The notes under the pieces were generated by a model, which was given only the letters and a program-made list of their open reading frames with translations, was not told the DNA's origin and did not search any database. From Vaginisenegalia massiliensis (lineage in GTDB: Bacteria; Bacillota; Bacilli; Lactobacillales; Aerococcaceae): a DNA stretch of 34,862 nucleotides. The position numbers were made by a program, and so were the translations under genes. This document shows, piece by piece, positions 1-8,044 of the stretch (position 1 is the stretch's first letter; the number at the start of each line of letters is the position of its first letter). The DNA lies in assembly GCF_900604935.1 (NCBI RefSeq), contig NZ_UWPC01000014.1, forward strand, positions 1-34,862. Reading direction: 5' to 3'.

Positions 1-42
1 CTATATAGAATATTATAATTTAGTTAGGAAGAAGAGAAAATT

Positions 43-81
43 AAAAAGCAAGACTCCTGTAGAATACAGAAATCTTGCTTT
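43..81 (-). terminator. Rho-independent terminator of the mur/PTS operon
   Basis: A 9-bp stem (45-53 paired with 73-81) carries a further inner pairing and is followed on the minus strand by a T-rich stretch. It lies about 75 bp downstream of the RpiR gene stop, so it probably ends the whole minus-strand operon. Bases 1-42 show no gene. Confidence 0.75.
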
Positions 82-155
82 AATGACAGTGGCTTAATAA
101 AAAGTTCAACTTTTTGGGTCCACTACAAAAATGGTCTTTTTAACAAATTATTCTT

Positions 156-1001
156 TTATTCCGACACTTCTTGAACGAAGTTTCGGGTTTTGATTAGATT
201 CTTTTTGGTGCGATTGAAATCTAATCGCGCTAAGCCCAAATAAAGAAAATCGGTCACGACTAAGCTCGAGTTCCGTGACGCTATCGCACCGATACGGAGT
301 GGCCGTTCCTCAATTGGGATGTAGATTGGTATATCTGCTATCTTAGCTAGAGGAGTTGTGGTGTTGTATTGAGTGATAGCAATAATTTTGGCCCCCGCTT
401 GCTTGGCGCCTTTTGCCGCATCGCAAACCATCTTAGTTCGCCCTGAATAGGAGACTAAGATCAAGACATCCTCTGAAGTGATATGGGCAATTTGTGAGAG
501 CATCAACTGTGATTCATGATGAAAAATCGCATCAAGATCAATCCGCACTAATTTATGAACTAGATCAAAGCACGGCACAGCACTACCACCAATGCCGAAT
601 AGATAGATTCGACGTGCTTTGTGCATGGCATCAATAGCGTTCTTTAGCTCCGCATGATTAAGAATAGCTAGCGTCTTCTCCAATTCATGGGTCAGATTCT
701 GCTTGCTTTTGTTTAGCATTGTATCAAAACTATCTTCCTCACTCAGAACTGAGGTCCAGTCAGATACTTCCATGCCTTCATCTTTCGAGAGATCAACCTT
801 CAAAGCCGCTATCCCACTATAGCCTAATTTCTGAGCAAATCTAACCCAAGTGGATGGACTTGTCTGAGTCTCTTTAGCTAAACTTTGCGTTGAGGAAGCC
901 AACACTTGCGACAGATTAGCCTTGATATAGTCCGCGATCTTACATTCAGTCGACGTTAAATGGGGATAAATATTATTTATTTTAGATATACATGCCATCA
1001 T
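156..1001 (-). CDS. RpiR/MurR-family transcriptional regulator
   Basis: A regulator of about 281 aa with the RpiR architecture: an N-terminal helix-turn-helix domain (about residues 1-75, including the SPSTWVRFAQKLGYSG recognition region) and a C-terminal SIS sugar-phosphate-binding domain (about 120-260, with the GIGGSA and LVSYSGRT loops). RpiR proteins such as MurR control amino-sugar catabolism and respond to phosphorylated sugars; MurNAc-6-P is the natural guess here because murQ and mupG are in the same operon. The longest frame begins with GTG at 1007, but the AGGTGA stretch upstream better serves the ATG pair at 1001/998. It is the last gene of the operon, 11 bp beyond the kinase stop. 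Ligand and operator are inferred, not seen. Confidence 0.88.
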   Translation of the reverse strand: MMACISKINNIYPHLTSTECKIADYIKANLSQVLASSTQSLAKETQTSPSTWVRFAQKLGYSGIAALKVDLSKDEGMEVSDWTSVLSEEDSFDTMLNKSKQNLTHELEKTLAILNHAELKNAIDAMHKARRIYLFGIGGSAVPCFDLVHKLVRIDLDAIFHHESQLMLSQIAHITSEDVLILVSYSGRTKMVCDAAKGAKQAGAKIIAITQYNTTTPLAKIADIPIYIPIEERPLRIGAIASRNSSLVVTDFLYLGLARLDFNRTKKNLIKTRNFVQEVSE

Positions 1002-1018
1002 TCTCACCTATTCTTGTT

Positions 1019-1927
1019 TTAACCATAGAATTCTTTCACTAATAGACTAGCACCTCGAGCCGGACTATAGCAAGCCTTCGTTAAATAAAATTTTGGTTCT
1101 ATTAGTTCGGTTACTCGATTTTGTAACAAGACATTATTTTCGATTAATCCCCCAATGGTGACAACCGGCATAGGTTGCTGGTCAAAATGATCCTGATGAC
1201 ACAGAAGCAAATCGGCTAATTCTTGTGCAGCCTGGTTAATGATGTCTATCGCTACGGCGTCTCCGCTTTCAGCTAGCTGGCTCACAAGCACCGCCAACTT
1301 AGCCAATTGAGTTCGGCTAGAGTAATCCCTCGCTATTAGTTGAATGATTTCACCAGCATCGTCTAAGTGAAAATAGTCCATCAAATAAGCATATAACCGA
1401 GTTCGGGCTTCTCGACCATCTGCTTGACGAGTGAAATGATTTAGCAGTTGCTTGGCTAACCAATATGCAGATCCTTCATCTCCTAATAAGTAACCCCAAC
1501 CACCACTGCGATAGAAATGATTTCCTTCTTTTGCTAAAACAATAGATCCTGTTCCAGCAATCAATAAGAGCCCGTCTTGACCGTTTAGACCCCCGTATAA
1601 AGCAATTTCGGCATCATTCCATATGTGATAACGTTCTCCCTTTAAAGCCAGTTGGCACATTTGCTCTATAGCCTGCCTCAAATCTGCATTGGCTCCGTAG
1701 CCAGCTAAACCCAGCCCAATAGATAGTTGATCACTTTGCGGCTTAAACGCGATGGCTGATTTTATTTGATTGACTCCCGTTTGAAGACACTCACGAGCTT
1801 GATCCATACTTACTTGCAAGAGATGGCAAGTCGGTAGCTTAACTTGAGCTACCAACTTGCCATTTTCATCATAACATTCGAATAAAGTCTTCGTTCCGCC
1901 ACCATCTACACCTAAATAATACTTCAT
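1019..1927 (-). CDS. BadF/BadG/BcrA/BcrD-type N-acetylhexosamine kinase
   Basis: A 302-aa sugar kinase of the ASKHA fold. The N-terminal YYLGVDGGGTKT is the phosphate-1 loop, and LLLIAGTGSIV near residue 125 is a second nucleotide-binding motif. Members of this family include GlcNAc kinases and the clostridial MurNAc/GlcNAc kinase MurK. Its start overlaps the mupG stop as ATGA, so the two are translationally coupled. MupG releases one unphosphorylated sugar (GlcNAc) from imported MurNAc-6P-GlcNAc, and this kinase would convert it to GlcNAc-6-P for glycolysis or wall synthesis. That substrate is an inference from context; glucosamine or MurNAc are alternatives. Confidence 0.85.
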   Translation of the reverse strand: MKYYLGVDGGGTKTLFECYDENGKLVAQVKLPTCHLLQVSMDQARECLQTGVNQIKSAIAFKPQSDQLSIGLGLAGYGANADLRQAIEQMCQLALKGERYHIWNDAEIALYGGLNGQDGLLLIAGTGSIVLAKEGNHFYRSGGWGYLLGDEGSAYWLAKQLLNHFTRQADGREARTRLYAYLMDYFHLDDAGEIIQLIARDYSSRTQLAKLAVLVSQLAESGDAVAIDIINQAAQELADLLLCHQDHFDQQPMPVVTIGGLIENNVLLQNRVTELIEPKFYLTKACYSPARGASLLVKEFYG

Positions 1928-3021
1928 ACTATGGCCTCTCTAAATTTGAATTTCTGCCAAGGTTTAATTGCGTCCAAAATGAAGCATTCATCCGAACTAA
2001 TAGAACCGACAACATTCGACATACCTGAATTAGGCATATCTCGCAAGGCAATTTGCAACTCGCCCGCATAGTGACCGTATAAGCTACTTTCAATAATAAT
2101 ATCTCCTCGGCGAATCAAACTTGGAGCATGGTGTAGCTTAAATTCATGTCCCTTATATTTTACTCGGCTTTGTGTTGAACGGATAAAATAATCTGATTGA
2201 TCTCCTCGACTAAAGTGTAACTCATCTAAGACAATTGCACGCTCAACCGTCGATAAGTCCTCAATTAATTGTACATCAAACGTCACCAATGACAGATCTA
2301 AACCTTGAACTTGCTTCAACTCCTCTGAGCTAGGATAACAATTTGAAATCAAAATATCATCGATCTCACCTAAAGCTAGCAAGTGCTTAATTTGCACATG
2401 CATCGGTAAGTTGCGGTGCATTTCTAAAGTTGGCAAACCCTGAGTGACTGGCCAAGGACCAAAGGTATTTTGGTTTTGGCTAGTAACAAAAGCGGCTGTT
2501 CTAAGACCATAGGCTTTAAAACGTTGCGTACATTTCTTGAAAAATTCGAGATTCAGACCAGAATAACCATGGGGATAGAAATTATGGCATCCTTGTAGGC
2601 AATAAGGATTAGGTTGATAATCCATGATCGTGTCTAAGGTATGGACATTATTGGACATATTAATTTCAATTTTCAAGCCATACTGATTATAAGTCATCAT
2701 CGCTTCTTCAGCCCCAGTAAAGCCGACATCTAACCGTAGACCATCTGCTTCGATCTCCTTAAAGAAACTCAAGTCTTGATAACTGATCTCTAGATCTTTA
2801 AAAATACGAGGAGCGACATCCACTATAATTTCATAGCCTAGTTCATTAGCGTAGTGGTTAATTTCTTTAAATTCCTGAACGATTTCTTCTTTAGACTTGT
2901 TTACCGATAGAAGGCAGGAGAATATCCGTGAACATCCTGCTTTTCTAGCATCGGCTAAATAAGTCATAATATCTTCTTTACTAGATTTATCCGGATATAT
3001 TGAAATACCAAGTTGTCTCAC
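1924..3021 (-). CDS. mupG: 6-phospho-N-acetylmuramidase (MupG, DUF871 family)
   Basis: A 365-aa cytoplasmic protein of the DUF871/MupG family. It begins with the typical LGISIYPDKSSKED segment, followed by a TIM-barrel part with RIFSCLLSVN, EIIVDVAPRIF and GLRLDVGF, and a smaller C-terminal domain from about residue 250. The characterised Staphylococcus aureus member hydrolyses MurNAc-6-phosphate-GlcNAc to MurNAc-6-P and GlcNAc. Placement beside murQ, a PTS and an RpiR regulator matches the staphylococcal mupG-murQ-murP-murR cluster. It starts 33 bp after the EIIC gene behind an AGGAGGAT-type ribosome binding site and overlaps the kinase gene by 4 bp. The family call is firm; the exact disaccharide used here is inferred. 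Confidence 0.88.
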   Translation of the reverse strand: MRQLGISIYPDKSSKEDIMTYLADARKAGCSRIFSCLLSVNKSKEEIVQEFKEINHYANELGYEIIVDVAPRIFKDLEISYQDLSFFKEIEADGLRLDVGFTGAEEAMMTYNQYGLKIEINMSNNVHTLDTIMDYQPNPYCLQGCHNFYPHGYSGLNLEFFKKCTQRFKAYGLRTAAFVTSQNQNTFGPWPVTQGLPTLEMHRNLPMHVQIKHLLALGEIDDILISNCYPSSEELKQVQGLDLSLVTFDVQLIEDLSTVERAIVLDELHFSRGDQSDYFIRSTQSRVKYKGHEFKLHHAPSLIRRGDIIIESSLYGHYAGELQIALRDMPNSGMSNVVGSISSDECFILDAIKPWQKFKFREAIV

Positions 3022-3054
3022 TTCTTATCCTCCTATTTCTATAGTTTTTTCATC

Positions 3055-4422
3055 TTAAAGATCGCTAGCCTTAACTTCTTCAACTAAGTCTGCTGTTTCT
3101 TCTTCTAGTAACTTTTTATCATACATTCTAAAGAATGGGTAGTATAAAACAATGGAAAGTAAAATTAATAAGATACTCAAAATAGCTGCTCGCAAATCGC
3201 TACCAGTTGCGATAAATGCACCAATCGGACCAGGCAAAGTCCATGGAGCTAATGCTACTACTTTATTAACCCATCCAAATGAGATGGCAAACCAAGTAAT
3301 AAGAGCATTAATTACGGGAACCGCAATAAATGGAATGATTAACATTGGATTCAAGACAATAGGTGCCCCAAAAATCATTGGCTCATTAATATTAAAGATA
3401 GAAGGTACAACAGCCGTCTTTCCTAATGACTTACCATAAGCCGATCTTGAGAAGAAGGTAAAGAGAATAGCTAAGCCTAATGTTGCTCCAGATCCCCCAA
3501 TGTTGACAAACCATTGATAGAATGGTTCAGCTGCAATATTAGTGATTACTTCATGATTAGAATTTGCTAAGGTATTTTGATCAAGTAAAATCAACCATAA
3601 TGGACGGGCTAAAGAACCAACAATGGACCATCCGTGAATCCCGAAGGACCAGAAGAATTGAGATAAAATAACAATAATTAAAACAGAAGGTAATGAATCA
3701 GTCGCTTTAATTAATGGTGCGACGATGGTACCCACGATACTATGTAAATCAATTTCTAAGAAATAGGTGATCGTAGCTAAGACTAATAACACAATAGTCG
3801 TTGGTGTTAATGCTTCAAATGACCGCGCTACTGAAGCTGGAACTTGTGGAGGCATCGAAATCTTAAAGCCAGATTTTTGGGTAAAACGATAGACTTCTAC
3901 CGCAAAGAAGGAAGCCAAGATTCCAATAAACATACCGGCTGATCCTAGGTTTGGCATTGGCATCACGAAACCTACAGGCAAACCATTGACAAATTCTTGC
4001 AATTCAGGATTTTGACCCGCTAATTTAGTAATTCCTTCGGTCGCTGCTGGAATCATCTTTGGTGTGATCGTAAGTAAGAATGCTAATTCTGACAAGATAC
4101 CACCTGAAAGTCCATCTAAATCATAGGATTGAGCCAATGAATGACCAATGCCGAATACAGCATATAAAGTCATGATGTACATAGAAACACGGTGAGGCAA
4201 AAGAATTTTGGTCTGATTTTCACGTAAGAAACTAGTTATAGCCCAATCCTGTGGTAATGAATCTGGTAGAAAGGCAATAACTAAAAACATTGACGCGACA
4301 ATAATAATCGGCAAAGTAGCAATAATCCCATCGCGAATCGCACGTAAATGACGTTGCTCAGCTAAGCGAGCCATTGGGGTTGAAAGTTTTTCATCCATAA
4401 ATTGAGTTATTTTATCGAACAT
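3055..4422 (-). CDS. PTS EIIC, lactose/cellobiose family
   Basis: A 455-aa membrane permease with about ten hydrophobic segments. The start MFDKITQFMDEKLSTPMARL and the conserved core with NINEPMIFGAPIVLNP (about residue 345) are hallmarks of the Lac/Cel EIIC family, whose members move beta-linked disaccharides or chitobiose-like sugars while EIIB phosphorylates them. It is a free-standing C domain; the B and A domains are separate genes upstream. In staphylococci the equivalent job beside mupG/murQ is done by MurP, an EIIBC of the glucose superfamily, so the transporter class here differs. It starts 15 bp after the EIIB stop behind AAGGAGG. Substrate (MurNAc-GlcNAc, GlcNAc-MurNAc or a glucoside) cannot be read from sequence. 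Confidence 0.92.
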   Translation of the reverse strand: MFDKITQFMDEKLSTPMARLAEQRHLRAIRDGIIATLPIIIVASMFLVIAFLPDSLPQDWAITSFLRENQTKILLPHRVSMYIMTLYAVFGIGHSLAQSYDLDGLSGGILSELAFLLTITPKMIPAATEGITKLAGQNPELQEFVNGLPVGFVMPMPNLGSAGMFIGILASFFAVEVYRFTQKSGFKISMPPQVPASVARSFEALTPTTIVLLVLATITYFLEIDLHSIVGTIVAPLIKATDSLPSVLIIVILSQFFWSFGIHGWSIVGSLARPLWLILLDQNTLANSNHEVITNIAAEPFYQWFVNIGGSGATLGLAILFTFFSRSAYGKSLGKTAVVPSIFNINEPMIFGAPIVLNPMLIIPFIAVPVINALITWFAISFGWVNKVVALAPWTLPGPIGAFIATGSDLRAAILSILLILLSIVLYYPFFRMYDKKLLEEETADLVEEVKASDL

Positions 4423-4437
4423 GGTTTTCCTCCTTAA

Positions 4438-4746
4438 TTATAGACCTAACTCTTGATTAACTTGAGCTAGTAATTTTTTACCACCGAGTGGTGTGTAACC
4501 TTGTGGTTGAATTAAAATGCAAGGGACATTAGCCGCTTGAGCCTGCGCTTTCAAGGTATCAAAGCGATGACGAATTTGCGGAGCTACTAAAGCAATCGCG
4601 TAATCTCGTTTAATTTCTTCTTCAAATGCTTGTGTTCCACATTCTACTACTTGTAATTCTTGTCCTGCTGCTTGCGCGGCCTCTTGCAAGGCTTTAGCAC
4701 ATATTGCAGATGACATTCCACCTGAACATACTAATAACGCTTTCAT
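4438..4746 (-). CDS. PTS EIIB, lactose/cellobiose family
   Basis: A 102-aa soluble phosphocarrier. The N-terminal LLVCSGGMSSA loop holds the phosphorylated cysteine, Cys7, as in cellobiose-type IIB proteins; the rest fits the short alpha/beta IIB fold (ALVAPQIRHRF, VPCILIQPQGYTPL). It takes the phosphoryl group from the EIIA encoded two genes upstream and passes it to the sugar bound by the EIIC encoded next. Length is usual for the family. Confidence 0.93.
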   Translation of the reverse strand: MKALLVCSGGMSSAICAKALQEAAQAAGQELQVVECGTQAFEEEIKRDYAIALVAPQIRHRFDTLKAQAQAANVPCILIQPQGYTPLGGKKLLAQVNQELGL

Positions 4747-4762
4747 CTTTCTCTTCCTTTCT

Positions 4763-5116
4763 TCACATTAGAACTCCAGAAACTAAGAATAATAAAATAA
4801 GACACCCAATAAATAATGACCATAACACCGTTACCAACCAAAAGCGTCTACTAAATCCTTGCTTGGTTTGAATAAAATATTGCGTAAAGGCTACGATAAA
4901 TCCGCAAAGAAAACCGCCTATGAGAATCATGCCCCAATAGTAATCTATTCCTAGCCATTTTAAGAGTGACGGCAATCCTAACCACACGAGCATAATCCCA
5001 CTTAACATAACTAAAGCCGCTTTATAACCAAATTTAGGAATATCATAATCCGTCTTCATATAAGGTGGTTCGTTCTGCTTTGTTGACAAAACTTTACTTG
5101 GCTTTGTCTTTGGCAT
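4763..5116 (-). CDS. Small three-helix membrane protein inside the PTS operon, unknown function
   Basis: I do not recognise this 117-aa protein. The start at 5116 is supported by AAGGAGG seven bases upstream. Residues 1-28 are polar and basic and probably cytoplasmic. Three hydrophobic stretches follow at about 32-53, 58-78 and 90-115, with a basic loop (QTKQGFSRR) between the second and third. It sits between the EIIA and EIIB genes with gaps of only 12-16 bp, so it is clearly co-transcribed with the transporter. Its place suggests a transporter accessory or membrane anchor, but nothing in the sequence shows a function. Confidence 0.7.
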   Translation of the reverse strand: MPKTKPSKVLSTKQNEPPYMKTDYDIPKFGYKAALVMLSGIMLVWLGLPSLLKWLGIDYYWGMILIGGFLCGFIVAFTQYFIQTKQGFSRRFWLVTVLWSLFIGCLILLFLVSGVLM

Positions 5117-5128
5117 CTCTCAGCCTCC

Positions 5129-5455
5129 TTAACCTTGCGCTTCAATGGCAGCTAAACGTTTATACAAACGAATCATACCATCGGCCATCGAACGCACCTC
5201 TAAAGCGGTCATCAAATGATCTTGAGCATGAACAAATAAAATTGATAACTCATGATGTTGTCCTTGTGCTTCTTGATGAAGTAAATCCGTTTGCGTTTGG
5301 TGAGCCACTTTTAAGAATTCATCAGCTTCATCCAATAAGGCTTGCGCCTGATCAAAATCGCCTTCTTCAGCACTTTTCAAGGCTTCATACACAAGACCTT
5401 TAGCATTGCCACCATTCGATATCAAATTAAAGATAATTAATTCTGTTTTTTCCAT
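5129..5455 (-). CDS. PTS EIIA, lactose/cellobiose family
   Basis: A 108-aa all-helical phosphocarrier of the Lac/Cel IIA family. The signature VHAQDHLMTALE carries His76, the expected phosphorylation site, and Asp79, which matches the metal-binding aspartate of the trimeric lactose IIA. It receives phosphate from HPr and donates it to the EIIB of this operon. Its ATG shares one base with the murQ stop (TAATG), a tight translational coupling. Length is normal. Confidence 0.93.
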   Translation of the reverse strand: MEKTELIIFNLISNGGNAKGLVYEALKSAEEGDFDQAQALLDEADEFLKVAHQTQTDLLHQEAQGQHHELSILFVHAQDHLMTALEVRSMADGMIRLYKRLAAIEAQG

Positions 5456-6375
5456 TATTTCACCTCACTATCAATATGATTTAATACATGTCGGAGATGC
5501 CCTTCATGTTCAAGCAATAAATCACTAGCTTGCCTTTGATCTACCTTCGCTAGTTCCATCAAGATGGCCGTCTTAACTTGTTTACCACTATCAAGATATA
5601 AGGTTCTAGCTCGGTCTTCGTCTAAACCTAGGATTTCCTGAATCAGATGAATAGCCCGATTCTCTAACTTATGATTAGTTGGCTGTAGATCAACCATATA
5701 ATTTTGATACACCTTACCTAACTTAATCATCAGACTAGTCGAAATCATATTTAGGATTAATTTCTGAGCTGTACCGGCCTTCATCCGTGTTGACCCCGTC
5801 ACCACTTCAGGCCCAGTTATCACATCAATAGGATAGTCCGCCACTTGACCGATACGACTATTTTGAACACAGGCAATAGAACCTGTTTTTGCTCCACAAG
5901 AATGGGCAAACTCTAAAGCCCCTATCACATAAGGTGTCCGTCCACTAGCGGCCAAGCCAATAACAAAATCATGACTTTGAAGCTGGATTTCTCTTAAATC
6001 TTTCTCTGCACCGTCTTGGCTATCTTCAGCCCCTTCTTGTGCTTTAAAGACTGCGTCAAGGCCACCCGCAATGATACCTTGAACCAAGTCAGGCTCTACC
6101 CCGTAGGTAGGTGGACATTCCGAAGCATCTAGAATCCCTAAACGGCCCGAGGTGCCGGCGCCAACATAAATTAGACGCCCGCCCTTTTTCATTTGCTCAT
6201 AAGCTGCGTCTACTAGGGCTCCAATAGCTGGAATCACTTGGCTAATCGCTTGCGGTACACTCTGATCTTCATGATTAATCATTTTAAGCATATCAAGCGT
6301 AGCAACTTGATCGATATTTCGTGTACGAGGATTCGTTCTTTCTGTATTTAGTTCCAATAAATCTTTAACTTCCAT
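5455..6375 (-). CDS. murQ: N-acetylmuramic acid 6-phosphate etherase
   Basis: A 306-aa SIS-fold lyase that splits the D-lactyl ether of MurNAc-6-P, giving GlcNAc-6-P and lactate. Diagnostic stretches are LELNTERTNPRT at the N-terminus, IYVGAGTSGRLGILDASECPPTYG (the phosphosugar loop with the catalytic glutamate region), GLAASGRTPYV, and VVTGSTRMKAGTAQK. The frame stays open to 6438, but the ATG at 6375 lies six bases after AAAGGGG and begins with the family-typical MEVKDLLEL, so I take it as the start. That start overlaps the GH1 gene end by 11 bp. The product feeds GlcNAc-6-P catabolism. Confidence 0.96.
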   Translation of the reverse strand: MEVKDLLELNTERTNPRTRNIDQVATLDMLKMINHEDQSVPQAISQVIPAIGALVDAAYEQMKKGGRLIYVGAGTSGRLGILDASECPPTYGVEPDLVQGIIAGGLDAVFKAQEGAEDSQDGAEKDLREIQLQSHDFVIGLAASGRTPYVIGALEFAHSCGAKTGSIACVQNSRIGQVADYPIDVITGPEVVTGSTRMKAGTAQKLILNMISTSLMIKLGKVYQNYMVDLQPTNHKLENRAIHLIQEILGLDEDRARTLYLDSGKQVKTAILMELAKVDQRQASDLLLEHEGHLRHVLNHIDSEVK

Positions 6376-7816
6376 GGCTAACCCCTTTCTGCTGAGAAAT
6401 ATAGTTTCGATACCAATCGAAGCTGGCTTTCTTAACACGACGGTAGCTTCCTCGACCTAGATTATCCGCATCTACAAAAATCACCCCATACCGTTTCTCC
6501 ATCTCACAGGAGCCTGCGGAAACCAAATCAATGATTCCCCACATAATGTAAGTTAAAACATCCACTCCATCTTCTACTGCAAGGTGTATCTGTTTAAAGT
6601 GATCAGCAAGATAATTTATCCGATCTTGATCATGAATCTGGCCGTTTGAATCGAGTTGCTCATGAGCTCCGAAGCCATTCTCTGAAATAACCACTGGCAG
6701 ATGATAACGGTCATACATCTTATTTAAAGCTGTCCGCAAACCAATTGGGTCTATTTGCCAGCCCCAGTCTGTGGCAGTCAAATATGGATTCTTAGTTGAT
6801 ACAACAAGATTCCCTGCCGTTTTATCTGTCTCATCGGTTGAAATAACTGACGACTGATAATACGAAATGGAAACAAAATCAACGGTATAGGTTTTTAATA
6901 ATTGAAGGTCTTCCTGAGTTCGTTCCAATTTTATCCCGTGAGAACGGAAATATTGTTCCATATAATAGGGATAAGAACCCTGGGCCATTACATCTGTAAA
7001 ATACCATTGATGCCTTTGCTCTTCTTGGATCAGCTTCAAGGTATCTTCCGGCTTGCAGGTGTAAGGATAATAATTAAAGAAGGCCACCATCGAGCCAAAT
7101 TTGGCATGGCAAATTTGGCGTCCCATCTTAATAGCTAGGGCATTAGCCACAAACTGATGATGAAGAGCTTGGAAGATATCTTCTTCGTTATATTCCCCTT
7201 TATCATCCTTCAATAAACCGATGCCATTGAAAGGTGAGAAATAACCGGTATTAATTTCGTTAAATGGTAAACAATAATCAATTTGGTCTCCCCAACGAGT
7301 CAAAACAGTTCGAGCAAAGTTCAAATAGTAGTCCACTACTTTACGGTTCTTCCAACCGCCATAGGTTTCGACTAAATTTAAGGGAATAGCATAATGATAC
7401 ATGGTAAGAAAGACCTTAATGTTTTTCGCTTTTAAATAGGCGAAGATCCGATCGTAATAGGCTAAGCCCTCTGGATTGGGTTCTTTTTCCGTTCCATTAG
7501 GAAATAAACGGGCCCATGAAATCGAGAAACGATAAATATCGAGTCCTAATTCAGCAAGCAAGTCCAAATCTTCTTGCCAAAATTCATAACCTTTAGATCC
7601 CTGCCGAAATGGATAAAAGGCTGATGAATCCGGGTCTTTAGCTTGATCGATTGCCGCACGATTAAGCAAACGAGTTCGAGTGGTTGCTTGGTCTTTTTGA
7701 AAAATATAAGGTCGGCAGTCTTGGGTATCCATCCCTTTTCCACCGGCTTGCCATGCCCCTTCATATTGACTGGCACAAGTTGCTCCGCCCCAAAGAATGG
7801 CTGAACTCTTCTCCAT
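6365..7816 (-). CDS. GH1 6-phospho-beta-glycosidase
   Basis: A 483-aa family 1 glycoside hydrolase, the first gene of the operon. The acid/base is Glu187 in the PFNEINT motif and the nucleophile is Glu379 in VVISENGFG. Near the C-terminus, SAGSCEMEKRYG supplies the Ser-Lys-Tyr trio that binds the sugar 6-phosphate in phospho-beta-glucosidases, so the substrate should be a PTS-phosphorylated disaccharide. The ATG is preceded by AAAGGAGA at good spacing. In this operon it might act on a phosphorylated beta-glycoside that contains GlcNAc or MurNAc, or the system may double as a cellobiose/beta-glucoside route; sequence alone cannot decide. Confidence 0.93.
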   Translation of the reverse strand: MEKSSAILWGGATCASQYEGAWQAGGKGMDTQDCRPYIFQKDQATTRTRLLNRAAIDQAKDPDSSAFYPFRQGSKGYEFWQEDLDLLAELGLDIYRFSISWARLFPNGTEKEPNPEGLAYYDRIFAYLKAKNIKVFLTMYHYAIPLNLVETYGGWKNRKVVDYYLNFARTVLTRWGDQIDYCLPFNEINTGYFSPFNGIGLLKDDKGEYNEEDIFQALHHQFVANALAIKMGRQICHAKFGSMVAFFNYYPYTCKPEDTLKLIQEEQRHQWYFTDVMAQGSYPYYMEQYFRSHGIKLERTQEDLQLLKTYTVDFVSISYYQSSVISTDETDKTAGNLVVSTKNPYLTATDWGWQIDPIGLRTALNKMYDRYHLPVVISENGFGAHEQLDSNGQIHDQDRINYLADHFKQIHLAVEDGVDVLTYIMWGIIDLVSAGSCEMEKRYGVIFVDADNLGRGSYRRVKKASFDWYRNYISQQKGVSHGS

Positions 7817-8044
7817 GACAAATTCTCCTTTCTTGATAGCCCTTTCATATGCATCTTATCATGAATCATTTTATTTTGGAAGAAAATTCGCAAATTATTT
7901 TAAAAAATAAGGAATAAAATTTCTTTGTTGTATCATTGTGCAGCAAAAAACCGGAAGTTGCAGTTAACAACATCCGAGTTGAATTTTAGACTCAACAGTA
8001 ATTTTATGAGACAATATAATTATAACAACAAGGAGAGTGATGCT
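7817..8044. promoter_or_regulatory. Divergent intergenic region between mur operon and antiporter, with a degenerate hairpin
   Basis: This 228-bp AT-rich spacer separates the minus-strand operon from the plus-strand antiporter and should hold both promoters, though I see no clear consensus boxes. At 7951-7980 lies a 20-base sequence (ccggaagttgcagttaacaa) repeated exactly at 9661-9680. Here the second arm is mutated (catccgag in place of cttccgg), so the hairpin is imperfect. No RpiR operator could be assigned. Confidence 0.4.

Noticed and set aside
5065-5403. Plus-strand frame of 112 codons opposite EIIA
   Set aside because: It lies fully antisense to the small membrane protein and EIIA genes and shows no domain.
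7925-8044. N-terminal 40-residue extension of the antiporter
   Set aside because: It reads through the hairpin repeat, has no ribosome binding site, and the TTG at 8045 has AAGGAG at proper spacing right before the first membrane helix.
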